Shown here piece after piece: positions 33,333 through 41,591 of a stretch of 52,151 nt of DNA (its first letter is position 1; each line of letters starts with the position of its first letter). The DNA comes from Desulfogranum japonicum DSM 18378 (GTDB taxonomy: Bacteria; Desulfobacterota; Desulfobulbia; Desulfobulbales; Desulfobulbaceae): the NCBI RefSeq assembly GCF_000429945.1, contig NZ_AUCV01000045.1, positions 1 through 52,151 of the forward strand, in the 5' to 3' direction. Position numbers and translations under genes: made by a program. The notes beneath the pieces were generated by a model that was given only the letters and a program-made list of their open reading frames with translations, searched no databases and was not told the origin of the DNA.

Positions 33333-34064
33333 CTAATCCAGTTTAAATTCAATAACGGTTTCAACCCAGGCCTCCACCACACTGCCATTTTTGATTGCCG
33401 GCTTAAACTTCCAGCTCTTCACCGTCTTTTCCACTGCCTGCTCAAACTCTCCTGGAGGCTTTGCTGCAATGACTTTGAAGAGATCAGTTCTGCCGGATTT
33501 ATTCACCAGAAATCGTATATGAACAGATCCTTCAAATCCCTGTCGTTTGGCTCTATAGGGATACATGGGCTGAGGGGTGGCCACAGCCTGAGGCATCTTA
33601 TCCACCTCATCGGAATTGAATCTGGTACGAGGCGGCCCATGTTTGGGCAAAGCCGGCATTGACCCTTTCTTCAGGGTTTGGTTAAACTGTTGAGCAGAAA
33701 TTTTTATTCCTTTAACTCCAAGATCGGTTAAGCTTGGTATCTGCACCATGCTGCCAAAGGCCGCTCCTGTCGATTCATACGAAGTCTGCGGAACTTCAAT
33801 TTCCGGCATGTCTATTTCCGGCATCTCCATTTCAGGTGGTTCCGGTTTATCAGGCTCTGGCGGCGGCTCCGGCTCCTCTTCCATTTCATCGCTTTCCAGA
33901 AGTTCTTCTTCCTGCATGGCGATAAGCCGTATCTTGTCCAACTGGACATGTTCGCCATCAAAAGAGGCTTGCCGCAGCAGTGTGGGAGCAAGTGCCAAAA
34001 TGAAGAGACCAGCAGCAAAGCCGGTCACAGACAAGAAAAAGTTTCTCAACAACAACCCGTTCAT
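33333..34064 (-). CDS. tonB: TonB energy transducer
   Basis: From ATG 34064 the product has 243 residues. There is one N-terminal membrane helix (LFILALAPTLL region), then a Glu/Pro-rich linker (EEEPEPPPEPDKPEPPEMEM) with Pro-Glu-Met/Ile repeats. The C-terminal TonB domain contains ATPQPMYPYRAKRQGFEGSV, HIRFLVNKSGRTDLFKVIAA and VKSWKFKPAIKNGS. It spans the periplasm to energise receptors such as the two encoded at 43-48 kb. The acidic rather than Lys-rich linker resembles TonB2 types. The start lies within the exbD stop (TGATATG), implying translational coupling. Confidence 0.93.
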   Translation of the reverse strand: MNGLLLRNFFLSVTGFAAGLFILALAPTLLRQASFDGEHVQLDKIRLIAMQEEELLESDEMEEEPEPPPEPDKPEPPEMEMPEIDMPEIEVPQTSYESTGAAFGSMVQIPSLTDLGVKGIKISAQQFNQTLKKGSMPALPKHGPPRTRFNSDEVDKMPQAVATPQPMYPYRAKRQGFEGSVHIRFLVNKSGRTDLFKVIAAKPPGEFEQAVEKTVKSWKFKPAIKNGSVVEAWVETVIEFKLD

Positions 34065-34065
34065 A

Positions 34066-34497
34066 TCATCCCTTTGGCTTACTGGCTGAAACAGCAATAT
34101 TTTCTGCACCTGCTAAACGACACTGATCCAGAACGGCAATCAATTTTGACGTAGGGCATTCACCATCGGCGTCAATGATTACACCTCCGTCACTGTTTTC
34201 AGTTAAGAATATTTCCACCAGCCCTCGAACCCGCCTGAGCTCCACCTGGTTTCGATCAATGAACACATAGCCTTCCGGGGTGATACCAATGATCATGCCT
34301 GTGGCCTCCTTCATTTCAGCAGAGGCTGCTTCAGGACGATTGACCTCAATTCCGGATTCCTTAACAAAACTCGCGGTCACCAAAAAGAAAATCAACAGAA
34401 TAAAAATCATGTCGATCAGTGGCATCATGTCAATTTCAATATCGCTTCGATCGGAATCCAAACCATAAGATCCCCTTAAAGATCCAAGTCTGTTCAT
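34066..34497 (-). CDS. exbD: biopolymer transporter ExbD
   Basis: A 143-residue protein with a cytoplasmic N-terminus and a single membrane helix carrying the essential Asp at residue 29 (MMPLIDMIFILLIFFLVTA). The periplasmic domain has GIEVNRPEAASAEM, TPEGYVFIDRNQVEL and DADGECPTSKLIAVLDQCR. It works with ExbB to couple the proton gradient to TonB. It overlaps the exbB stop by four bases and the tonB start by coupling. Confidence 0.95.
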   Translation of the reverse strand: MNRLGSLRGSYGLDSDRSDIEIDMMPLIDMIFILLIFFLVTASFVKESGIEVNRPEAASAEMKEATGMIIGITPEGYVFIDRNQVELRRVRGLVEIFLTENSDGGVIIDADGECPTSKLIAVLDQCRLAGAENIAVSASKPKG

Positions 34498-35111
34498 AGT
34501 TCACACTCCTTGTCCAGCCATTGGACAATACCCCGTTGAAAAACGAGAAGGTCTTGCTGGATATTGTTGGCCTTTTTTTTCAACACCTGACCGATAAAAA
34601 TTCCAGGTATGGCAACCAGCAGCCCGGCCTGGGTGGTAATCATGGCCTCCTTAATGCCTGATGCCATAGCCTGGGCGTTTCCCATGCCGTACATGCCGAT
34701 AACCTTGAAGGTCTCCACCATTCCGGACACCGTACCAAACAGACCTAAAAGCGGGGCAACGGCTGCCAGGATAATAATGGTTGGAATATATTTCTGGATA
34801 GCACCAGCCTGTTTCCTGATCGCAGCATCAAACAACAACTTGTCAGCATCCTTATTCTGGCAGCGAGTGCCATTGTCGGTGGTCATGAAATGATTTATGG
34901 CCAAGGCTCGAGGGCTGTTTGAGGGACTTACTTGCCCTGATTTCAGGCAAATCATGGCATCAGAAAGACTGATCTGATCCCGACCTGTTCGCCAGACCCA
35001 ATCCGCTTTCAAGGCGATCAGGCCCCAGAGCCAGCCAGAAACGAGAAAAATGGGGATCATTACAGGCCCGCCAACCTCGATCAGCATCCAAAGATTTTCT
35101 AATATCTCCAT
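34494..35111 (-). CDS. exbB: MotA/TolQ/ExbB proton channel protein (ExbB2-like)
   Basis: A 205-residue protein with three membrane helices. The N-terminal helix is VGGPVMIPIFLVSGWLWGL, and the conserved pair later is IIILAAVAPLLGLFGTVSGM and EAMITTQAGLLVAIPGIFIG. The AAVAPLLGLFGTVSGM block is the MotA/TolQ/ExbB signature. It forms the proton-conducting pentamer with ExbD. It starts three bases after the TtpC-like gene. Confidence 0.94.
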   Translation of the reverse strand: MEILENLWMLIEVGGPVMIPIFLVSGWLWGLIALKADWVWRTGRDQISLSDAMICLKSGQVSPSNSPRALAINHFMTTDNGTRCQNKDADKLLFDAAIRKQAGAIQKYIPTIIILAAVAPLLGLFGTVSGMVETFKVIGMYGMGNAQAMASGIKEAMITTQAGLLVAIPGIFIGQVLKKKANNIQQDLLVFQRGIVQWLDKECEL

Positions 35112-35114
35112 GAC

Positions 35115-36518
35115 TTATGCCTGCGCACCATTATGCTTTAAAATTGCACCCATCAGAGCGATACCTTTTTCCTCCATATCCCGGGCCAGATTCTTAACCC
35201 TGCCGCCAAGAAAAGAAGCCACCATCATAATGGGGATTGCCACGGCAAGACCAACCTGGGTTGTTACCATGGCTTCTGAGATACCACCTGCCATGAGCCG
35301 GGGATCACCGGTACCGTGGGTGGTGATGACCTGAAAAGTGTTAATCATGCCGGTAACGGTTCCGAGCAGCCCCAGCAGTGGGGCCACAGCTGCCAGTACT
35401 TTGAGAGCCCCTATAAAACGCTCAAGCCTGGGGATTTGCGTCAGAATCGCCTCGGAGATGACACTTTCAATCACCTCCTGCTTCTCGTTTTTATGCTCAA
35501 GTCCGGCCATGAGGACCTTACCGGTGGGCCTGCTCTTGTGCGGTTGCGTCGTTTCCAGGGCTGCATCAAAGTTCCCCTGGAAAACCAGTTTCGTTACTTT
35601 GGTCATCAGGGCATCGGTATTGGAACGAACCTTGGAGAGAAAAAAGACCCGCTCAAGAGCAATGATTATTGCTGCAAGCCCAACCAGAAGAATCGGGATG
35701 ACCAATACCCCACCACTTCTCAGCCGCTCTTCCAGCGTTTCTTTCCTGGACAGTTTGCTGATGGCAACTCCACCGGAAATATCCAGGGGAGTAATGTCCT
35801 GCTTCCCGTCATAAAAAGCAGTGATGTTCCTTGAGAGAAAATACCCCGGATCACCACTCATAAGCAGACGATTGGAGCCAGGGCTGAAGGTAAGAAAACC
35901 ATTGCTGTTACCGTCGCTAAACAATGCCCCCATATGACCAAGCCTGATGATATCGGCATTTCTATCCTCACCGCTTCGATCAAGTATTGAGCCCTGGTAG
36001 CGGACATTATGTTTTCCAACATCAATATCATCGAAATACATGGAGAACAGGCCTTTCATGTCATCAAGATCAGCGATCCGTTTCCCGGTCAGATAGTCAT
36101 TCAAGCTCTCCATTCGCTGCGGCTGCTGGCTGGAATATGGAGATTTTTCAGAAATGGAAAGGAAGTTGCGGATATGATCAAGAAAGATATTATCCAGTTC
36201 TTCCTTGCTGGCCAGTCTGGTGGCAATCTCATGCTGGAGCTTATCCCGTTCATCGGCAAGGGATTTTACGACAGTTTTGTCTGTGGTCAGTTTTTCCTGT
36301 TCTGCTGTTACGGTGCCTTTGAGCTGAGCAATTTTCTGCAGTAAGTACTGACGTTTTTTTTCAATATCGGAACGTTGTTGCCGCTGCTCTGATACCGCCC
36401 GATCATGTCGTTTATGCACTTCCCTGGAAGCACTGTTGATATCCTGGGCCAGGACACTGGTCGTCCAGGACACGAGCAGGCAGAAAGCTGCAAAAAAGAT
36501 GTTTCTTATAGTATTCAT
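35115..36518 (-). CDS. TtpC-like ExbB-family protein with large periplasmic N-terminal domain (467 aa)
   Basis: A signal peptide (FFAAFCLLVSWTTSVLA) is followed by a coiled coil (about 30-130, with DIEKKRQYLLQKIAQLKGTV) and a soluble domain. From about residue 275 comes a full MotA/TolQ/ExbB domain (VLVIPILLVGLAAIIIALER, LAAVAPLLGLLGTVTGMINT, SEAMVTTQVGLAVAIPIMMV). This matches TtpC, the extra component of Vibrio TonB2 systems, which helps TonB2 reach receptors. Two ExbB-type proteins in tandem (this and the next gene) are characteristic of that operon. Confidence 0.87.
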   Translation of the reverse strand: MNTIRNIFFAAFCLLVSWTTSVLAQDINSASREVHKRHDRAVSEQRQQRSDIEKKRQYLLQKIAQLKGTVTAEQEKLTTDKTVVKSLADERDKLQHEIATRLASKEELDNIFLDHIRNFLSISEKSPYSSQQPQRMESLNDYLTGKRIADLDDMKGLFSMYFDDIDVGKHNVRYQGSILDRSGEDRNADIIRLGHMGALFSDGNSNGFLTFSPGSNRLLMSGDPGYFLSRNITAFYDGKQDITPLDISGGVAISKLSRKETLEERLRSGGVLVIPILLVGLAAIIIALERVFFLSKVRSNTDALMTKVTKLVFQGNFDAALETTQPHKSRPTGKVLMAGLEHKNEKQEVIESVISEAILTQIPRLERFIGALKVLAAVAPLLGLLGTVTGMINTFQVITTHGTGDPRLMAGGISEAMVTTQVGLAVAIPIMMVASFLGGRVKNLARDMEEKGIALMGAILKHNGAQA

Positions 36519-36534
36519 TGTGCAGCAATCCCCT

Positions 36535-37332
36535 CTACTTTTGTGTTTCAGGCCGGGTAACAGGCAATTTACTTAAACCCACCAGGCGAATGCCCTCTGC
36601 CATCTCAATGGCATCACGAATGGAGGAAGTATCATTCTCCATGATCTGCCATCCCGAACTGCTCCCTTGCCAATGGTAGGCCATTTCACTGTCAAGGGTC
36701 ATGGCATAGAGACCCACACGTCCCACTTGAAGTATCTTGACCCTGCGGCCTTGCCCACCGATCTCAATCTCATTTTCAAATACCTGCACACGGTGACCAA
36801 GATCAACTTCCCTGGCCACTGCATCAAGTACTGCCCTGGCCTTATCAAGTAGGCCCATGTCATAGTCATTGAGCACCAGGCTGGCATGGTGAATGGATTT
36901 ACGACGCTCTGTCATGTTACAGGGGAGATCAACATCAAGACTCTCCTGCAGTTTTGCCAGGTTTTTCTCCAGAATCGGCAGCAATTTCAAATTGACGGCT
37001 TCCATGGCCTTTGTCTTTTCCTTCAGTGCAATTATCTTGTGTTCCAGATCACCTTTATAGATTTCAAGTTTCTTTCGCTGCCACTGGATATGATCCAGCA
37101 GGTTCTCCAGATCCTCAATCTCTCCCAAAAGCCGATGCTCTTCCTCTATCCAGGATTCATGAATGTGCTGGGATGCAATCCCCACCTCAACCGCTTTTTC
37201 TGAAACCTTTTTCACCTCAGTCGCACTGGTTGCCCAAGATGCTTGCGCCACGACCAGAATTGCCATACACAGCACCAACGCCAGCCCCCACTGCACAACC
37301 TGGCCGGATTTAGCTGATTGATTACTTGTCAC
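36535..37332 (-). CDS. DUF3450 family periplasmic coiled-coil protein
   Basis: A 265-residue product with a start GTG overlapping the stop of the 49-codon ORF. A hydrophobic signal (WGLALVLCMAILVVAQASWA) is followed by a coiled coil (about 40-115, EIEDLENLLDHIQWQRKKLE-like) and a C-terminal domain with CNMTERRKSIHHA, EIGGQGRRVKILQVGRVGLY and WQIMENDTSSIRDAIEMAEG. DUF3450 proteins precede ttpC in Vibrio-type TonB2 operons. A structural role in the periplasm is inferred from context. Confidence 0.83.
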   Translation of the reverse strand: MTSNQSAKSGQVVQWGLALVLCMAILVVAQASWATSATEVKKVSEKAVEVGIASQHIHESWIEEEHRLLGEIEDLENLLDHIQWQRKKLEIYKGDLEHKIIALKEKTKAMEAVNLKLLPILEKNLAKLQESLDVDLPCNMTERRKSIHHASLVLNDYDMGLLDKARAVLDAVAREVDLGHRVQVFENEIEIGGQGRRVKILQVGRVGLYAMTLDSEMAYHWQGSSSGWQIMENDTSSIRDAIEMAEGIRLVGLSKLPVTRPETQK

Positions 37333-37478
37333 CCTTTCACCTCTTCTTTTTCAAAAACGACCTTGATAGTATAAGCCTTGGATATTTGAGATAAACTATA
37401 CATCAACCGGCTAAGAACAAATTCCCGCGCAGCAACATCTCTAAACAGGTTAATTACAATCTCAACGTCTATAATCAT
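37329..37478 (-). CDS. short ORF (49 aa) leading the TonB operon
   Basis: From ATG 37478 the product is 49 residues, starting MIIDVEIVINLFRDVAAREF and ending VVFEKEEVKG. A GGGGG-containing ribosome-binding site sits eight bases upstream but inside the 3' arm of a hairpin (37481-37505). The stop overlaps the GTG start of the DUF3450 gene, implying translational coupling. No family is recognised. It could be a real small protein or a regulatory leader. Confidence 0.5.
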   Translation of the reverse strand: MIIDVEIVINLFRDVAAREFVLSRLMYSLSQISKAYTIKVVFEKEEVKG

Positions 37479-37480
37479 GT

Positions 37481-37505
37481 GATTGCCCCCTGCCGCTGGG
37501 CAATC
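37481..37505 (-). promoter_or_regulatory. ribosome-binding-site hairpin before the TonB operon leader ORF
   Basis: On the minus strand GATTGCCC pairs with GGGCAATC around a nine-base loop AGCGGCAGG, and the ATG follows two bases after the 3' arm. The G-rich ribosome-binding site is within the loop and 3' arm, so folding would hide it. This is a candidate for translational control. Confidence 0.45.
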
Positions 37506-37585
37506 ACCAAAGATGGTTGCTGTCAAGCCACTCCTCCCACATGCCCCCACCAGTCATCACACCGTCATTTCAATACAAGAGCCAC

Positions 37586-37645
37586 GTAATACCATTAAAA
37601 GAATTTTCACTAACACCAGCGTCCATGACAATGACACTTAATTCT
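37586..37645 (-). promoter_or_regulatory. AraC-type promoter of the TonB operon
   Basis: On the minus strand the box GGACGCTGGTGTTAG (37610-37624) overlaps a -35 GTTAGT (37609-37614). Exactly 17 bases later is TATTAC (37586-37591). A weak second half-site AGAATTAAGTG lies 21 bases upstream (37635-37645). The 15-base box is identical to those at the two receptors and at 50.5 kb. Confidence 0.7.
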
Positions 37646-37819
37646 TAAAAATATTACAGGCAAATAGAACACGAAACGAATATATGCCACAGCTTAAAAA
37701 GTTTGACACCTCTAAAAACATACGCTCAAAGAAATTTCACCCGGCTTTATAAAACAAAACACATAAAGCAGAGACAAACAGATGAAAATATTCCATTCAA
37801 CGCCCAGGCCAACGACAAC

Positions 37820-37866
37820 CTAACTGATCACAGACACTTCATCTTTTACCGATCACGGATCACGAT
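37820..37866 (+). repeat. family 2 end fragment
   Basis: CTAACTGATCACAGACACTT is followed by a GATCACGGATCACG stretch. It abuts the truncated family 1 copy E, mirroring the junction at 18472. Confidence 0.5.
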
Positions 37867-37872
37867 TTGCCG

Positions 37873-37956
37873 CATACTGGCCGTATTGAACCATTGACGC
37901 TACGACGTTACCGAGTTGAGAGACAAGCAAGATTGGATATTTTTTTCCGTAACTCT
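37873..37956 (+). repeat. family 1 MITE-like element, copy E (right half only)
   Basis: Starts at the family centre CATACTGGCCGTATTGAACC and runs through CATTGACGCTACGACGTTAC and GAGTTGAGAGACAAGCAAGA to a degenerate end TTTTTTCCGTAACTCT. The left half is missing. Confidence 0.75.
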
Positions 37957-38049
37957 AAATCTGATGTTAATTGTCCCTGGTTGTTACAACGTCTAACACA
38001 ATGGTGCTTCCTGAGCAGTTTGCGGCAAACAGCCGCCGGAGGTTCTCAT

Positions 38050-39828
38050 TTAAGCCCCACCCAATACCTCCTCATCGTTTCCTGATCTCATCTGCCAACT
38101 GCGGGCAGTCATTCGTTTTGTCCATAATTGATGATAAATACCCTGTTGTTCAAGCAGGTCTTCATGTTTACCGGTTTCAACTATCCGTCCCTTGTCTATG
38201 ACCAGAATCTGGTCCGCCCGCCGAATTGTGGACAGCCGATGGGCAATGACAATCAGTGTCTTGTTTTTAACCAGTTCTGAAATGGCCTCCTGGATATATT
38301 TTTCATTGTCAGGGTCAATGCTTGCCGTGGCTTCGTCCAAAAGGACAATGGGGGCGTCTTTGAGGATGGCTCGGGCAATGGAAATTCGTTGTTTTTCACC
38401 GCCGGAAAGAGAGCTTCCCGATTCAGTGACCATGGTATCATACCCATCTGGCAGCGCGCTGATAAACTCATGGCACCGGGCCTGACTAGCTGCGGCCATG
38501 ATCTCCTCGTCTGTGGCATCTGGCTTTCCAAAGCGGATATTGTTTTTTATGGTGTCATTGAACAGATAAACCCTCTGGAACACCATGCTGATATTGCTGA
38601 GCAGGCAATCGCTGGTCATATCCATGATGTCTGTACCACCTAAAGTGATGCTTCCCCGCTTTGGATCCCAGAATCTGACAATGAGATTGGCAATGGTGGT
38701 TTTCCCGGAACCGGACTGGCCAGCAAGAGCTGTCATGGTGCCAGGTTTTGCTGTAAAGCTGACATCCTTGAGCACCATTGTATCCTCAGCGTTATCACCA
38801 TAGGAAAAGCTGACATCATGAAATTGTATTTCATGGTTAGCGAGTTTTGTTTCCTGGCCGTTCACTCCCATCAAAGGGTGATTTTGCAATTCTTCGTAGC
38901 GGTTGAGCCCGGCCTTTCCCACTAAAAAGGTAACAATGGCTCCCCCCAGATTGATGGCCGGCAGAAACACATAAAGGGCAAAGATCACAAAAATCAGGGC
39001 AAACTCAATGCCGAGTTTTCCCTGTTTGTACAGGATCAGGCTTGTCCACACCATCAGTGCCGTTGCCGTACAAAAGGCGGCTTTGTAGACAAAGGCTGGC
39101 GGGATGAACCGTTTTTCAAAACGGATACTGCCCTCTTTTGTTTCCTGGATTTCATTTTTCAGGGTTGCCGCTTTATCACCGGCAAGATTAAAGGCCTTGA
39201 TCACCGAAATGCCCATGGCGTATTCCAGTATGGCTTCTGTGAGTTTGCCCTGCTGCTCCTGCCTGAGAACAGCTTCCGTCCGGCAGGCACTCTCTATCCA
39301 TTTGGAAAGAAAAATGGCTGACACCGACACCACAACGGCAATCAGACCAATGCGGATATCGGCAATACAGAGCATGGTGCAGCCGATGGTTGTCATGGCT
39401 ACTGCATTGATCATGATATCCAGATCGCGTACGGATTTTTCCTCAACAAAGGTAAGATCAATGGAAATGATCGCAGCAACCCTGCCAAGGTTTCCCTTGG
39501 TAAAAAATCCCATGGGAAAATAACGAAACCGGTCACCAATGCTCAGCCGCTCTCTTTCACATGCATTGTAAATGGAAAGATACATGCAGTTGTCAATGAC
39601 CCAGGCCAGTACCACTCTCACAAGAACCGCCACCAGCATCACGACAAAAACGGTAGTAATATCGCTTGGAATGAATGTTCCTCCCGCAAGCTTGGCAAAA
39701 GCATATAAAAGCATGGCCACCGGAATATTTGCGAAAATGCTTTCAAAAAAGGCCAGTACAATTCCCAGTTGAACCCGTTTTTTATCCTTGCCCAGAAAGG
39801 CCATGATGTGCTTGTAATAATCGATCAT
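38050..39828 (-). CDS. ABC transporter, fused TMD-NBD, siderophore importer type (YbtP/YbtQ-like)
   Basis: From ATG 39828 the product has 592 residues. Residues 1-310 form a six-helix exporter-fold TMD. The ATPase has Walker A GQSGSGKTT, Q-loop SNISMVFQRVYLFNDTIKNN, signature LSGGEKQR, Walker B PIVLLDEATASID and switch His in VIAHRLSTI. It pairs with the adjacent homologue. Heterodimers of this kind beside a YbtX-like MFS gene resemble YbtPQ of yersiniabactin uptake, which import ferric siderophore despite the exporter fold. The ATG overlaps the stop of the upstream gene (TGATG), with GGAGGAG ahead. The substrate is inferred from context. Confidence 0.87.
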   Translation of the reverse strand: MIDYYKHIMAFLGKDKKRVQLGIVLAFFESIFANIPVAMLLYAFAKLAGGTFIPSDITTVFVVMLVAVLVRVVLAWVIDNCMYLSIYNACERERLSIGDRFRYFPMGFFTKGNLGRVAAIISIDLTFVEEKSVRDLDIMINAVAMTTIGCTMLCIADIRIGLIAVVVSVSAIFLSKWIESACRTEAVLRQEQQGKLTEAILEYAMGISVIKAFNLAGDKAATLKNEIQETKEGSIRFEKRFIPPAFVYKAAFCTATALMVWTSLILYKQGKLGIEFALIFVIFALYVFLPAINLGGAIVTFLVGKAGLNRYEELQNHPLMGVNGQETKLANHEIQFHDVSFSYGDNAEDTMVLKDVSFTAKPGTMTALAGQSGSGKTTIANLIVRFWDPKRGSITLGGTDIMDMTSDCLLSNISMVFQRVYLFNDTIKNNIRFGKPDATDEEIMAAASQARCHEFISALPDGYDTMVTESGSSLSGGEKQRISIARAILKDAPIVLLDEATASIDPDNEKYIQEAISELVKNKTLIVIAHRLSTIRRADQILVIDKGRIVETGKHEDLLEQQGIYHQLWTKRMTARSWQMRSGNDEEVLGGA

Positions 39829-41591
39829 CAGATCTCTCCTCCAACGGCGATACTCCACCCGGCAATATTATTATGGGCATCCCACAGTTGTTGATAAATC
39901 GGGCTGGTTTCCACCAGTTCCCGGTGTGTTCCTGTTGTGTGCACTTTGCCTTTGTCCAGCACCACAATCTGATCTGCATGGACAATGGTGGATAAACGAT
40001 GGGCAATAACAATAACGGTTTTCCCGCAGATTAATTCATTTAAGGCAGACTGGAGCTTGTCCTCATTTTCAGGATCGGTAAAGGAGGTCGCCTCGTCCAG
40101 GATAACAATGGGGGCATCTTTAATAATGGCCCGGGCAATGGTTATTCTTTGCCGTTCCCCGCCCGACAGCGTGGCACCGGAAGCGGTGACAACGGTATCA
40201 TAGCCCTTGGGCGCCTCCATTATAAAATCATGGCAACACGCTGCTTTTGCCGCCTTGATGATCTCATCCCTGGTGGCGTTGGGCTTGCCCAGGCGGATGT
40301 TCTCTTCAATGGACATTTGAAACAAAAAGTTATCCTGGGACACATAGCTGATGCACTGCATCAAATGGTCAAAGGAAATATCTTTAAGGGCGATCCCGCC
40401 AATTTTTATTTCCCCGGCCTGATATTCCCAGAAGCGCATCACAAGCATGGCCAGGGTGCTTTTCCCGGCACCAGATTCCCCCACAAGTGCGGTTAGGCTG
40501 TTTTGGGAAAATGAGAGATTGATATCCTCCAGGACATTGTTGTCGATATAGGCAAAAGAGAGATTGGCAATATCAATATCATAGTGTTCCGGCAGTTCCG
40601 GGCTACTGCTCTGCTGCAGTTCCTCTTCCTTGAGAACTGCCGTGATGTGTGAAGATTTTTCAAGCAACATGGCGACAGACGGGGCAAAGGCCATTAACCT
40701 GAGAAGCGGGACGCCCATGCTCAAAGCCAGCATGACGCAAAGAACCAGCGCGCCGATGCTTAACTGGCCATTCATATAAAGGTTCAACCCTAAAGGCAGG
40801 GAAAATAATAGGGGAGAGGTCATGATAGCCTTGTAAACAGCCGTGTACTTCCACGATGATTTTGCCCAGTCCGCCGTATAGACTTTGAAATCAGTGACTG
40901 AATCGCCATATTTTTTGTAGGAGGAGGCGGTCTGGTTGAACACCTTGATCACCTCCATGCCGTTGATATAGTCAATAATGTTGTTGTTCATGTTTCTTGA
41001 AGAGGCATAGTAGGCTTTAAGCTTTTTAACCCCTTGCATAAACATGAGCATAAAGGCGGCCATGCCGATGATGACCACGCCAAGCACTGCCAAAGTCATT
41101 TTAAAACTGACTGCCAAAAGGACAGCAAAGGCCACTGCCAGCGATGCAAAGTTGCCAATGCCCTCGGGAATCATGTGGGCAAGAAGCATTTCCATTTCTT
41201 CCACATTATCCACAAAAATTTTCTTAATATCCCCATGTCCTCTTTTACGAACATTGCCCATGGGTATTTTTAAAAGCTTTTGGGCAAGGGCCTGTCTTAA
41301 ATCAGCCAGGATGTTGAAGGCCACAATGTGAGAATGATTGAGCCCCATATATTCCAGCGCGTTTTTCAGCAGCAAAAAAGTCACAACAAGCAGCGCTGCA
41401 AAAGATATATACGCTGAGGTTAAAGAAGAGTGGGCAAATATTTTTGTAAAGATATCAGCCACGACAAGATAAACTGCAATATTTGCCGCGCCGCTTAAAA
41501 GAAGTTCAAAGACACAGAGAATGAATGTTCTCCGGTAAGGCCGGGCAAAGCGGAGTATCCCGGTTGGTTTCTGTAGTATTTTTTCCATCAC
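39828..41591 (-). CDS. ABC transporter, fused TMD-NBD, siderophore importer type (YbtP/YbtQ-like)
   Basis: A 587-residue half transporter. The TMD (about 20-310) has LELLLSGAANIAVYLVVADI-type helices. The NBD has Walker A GESGAGKST, Q-loop ISYVSQDNFLFQMSIEENIR, signature LSGGERQR, Walker B PIVILDEATSFTD and switch VIAHRLSTIVHADQ. It starts at the stop of the MFS gene (four-base overlap) and is translationally coupled to the second ABC gene. The three proteins probably act as one inner-membrane import module. Confidence 0.87.
   Translation of the reverse strand: MMEKILQKPTGILRFARPYRRTFILCVFELLLSGAANIAVYLVVADIFTKIFAHSSLTSAYISFAALLVVTFLLLKNALEYMGLNHSHIVAFNILADLRQALAQKLLKIPMGNVRKRGHGDIKKIFVDNVEEMEMLLAHMIPEGIGNFASLAVAFAVLLAVSFKMTLAVLGVVIIGMAAFMLMFMQGVKKLKAYYASSRNMNNNIIDYINGMEVIKVFNQTASSYKKYGDSVTDFKVYTADWAKSSWKYTAVYKAIMTSPLLFSLPLGLNLYMNGQLSIGALVLCVMLALSMGVPLLRLMAFAPSVAMLLEKSSHITAVLKEEELQQSSSPELPEHYDIDIANLSFAYIDNNVLEDINLSFSQNSLTALVGESGAGKSTLAMLVMRFWEYQAGEIKIGGIALKDISFDHLMQCISYVSQDNFLFQMSIEENIRLGKPNATRDEIIKAAKAACCHDFIMEAPKGYDTVVTASGATLSGGERQRITIARAIIKDAPIVILDEATSFTDPENEDKLQSALNELICGKTVIVIAHRLSTIVHADQIVVLDKGKVHTTGTHRELVETSPIYQQLWDAHNNIAGWSIAVGGEI

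Larger units (their letters stand above)
37506..38049. other. intergenic region: TonB operon promoter and repeats
   Basis: About 540 bases with the GGACGCTGGTGTTAG promoter (37586-37645), a family 2 end (37820-37866) and half a family 1 element (37873-37956). No gene is supported. Confidence 0.65.
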
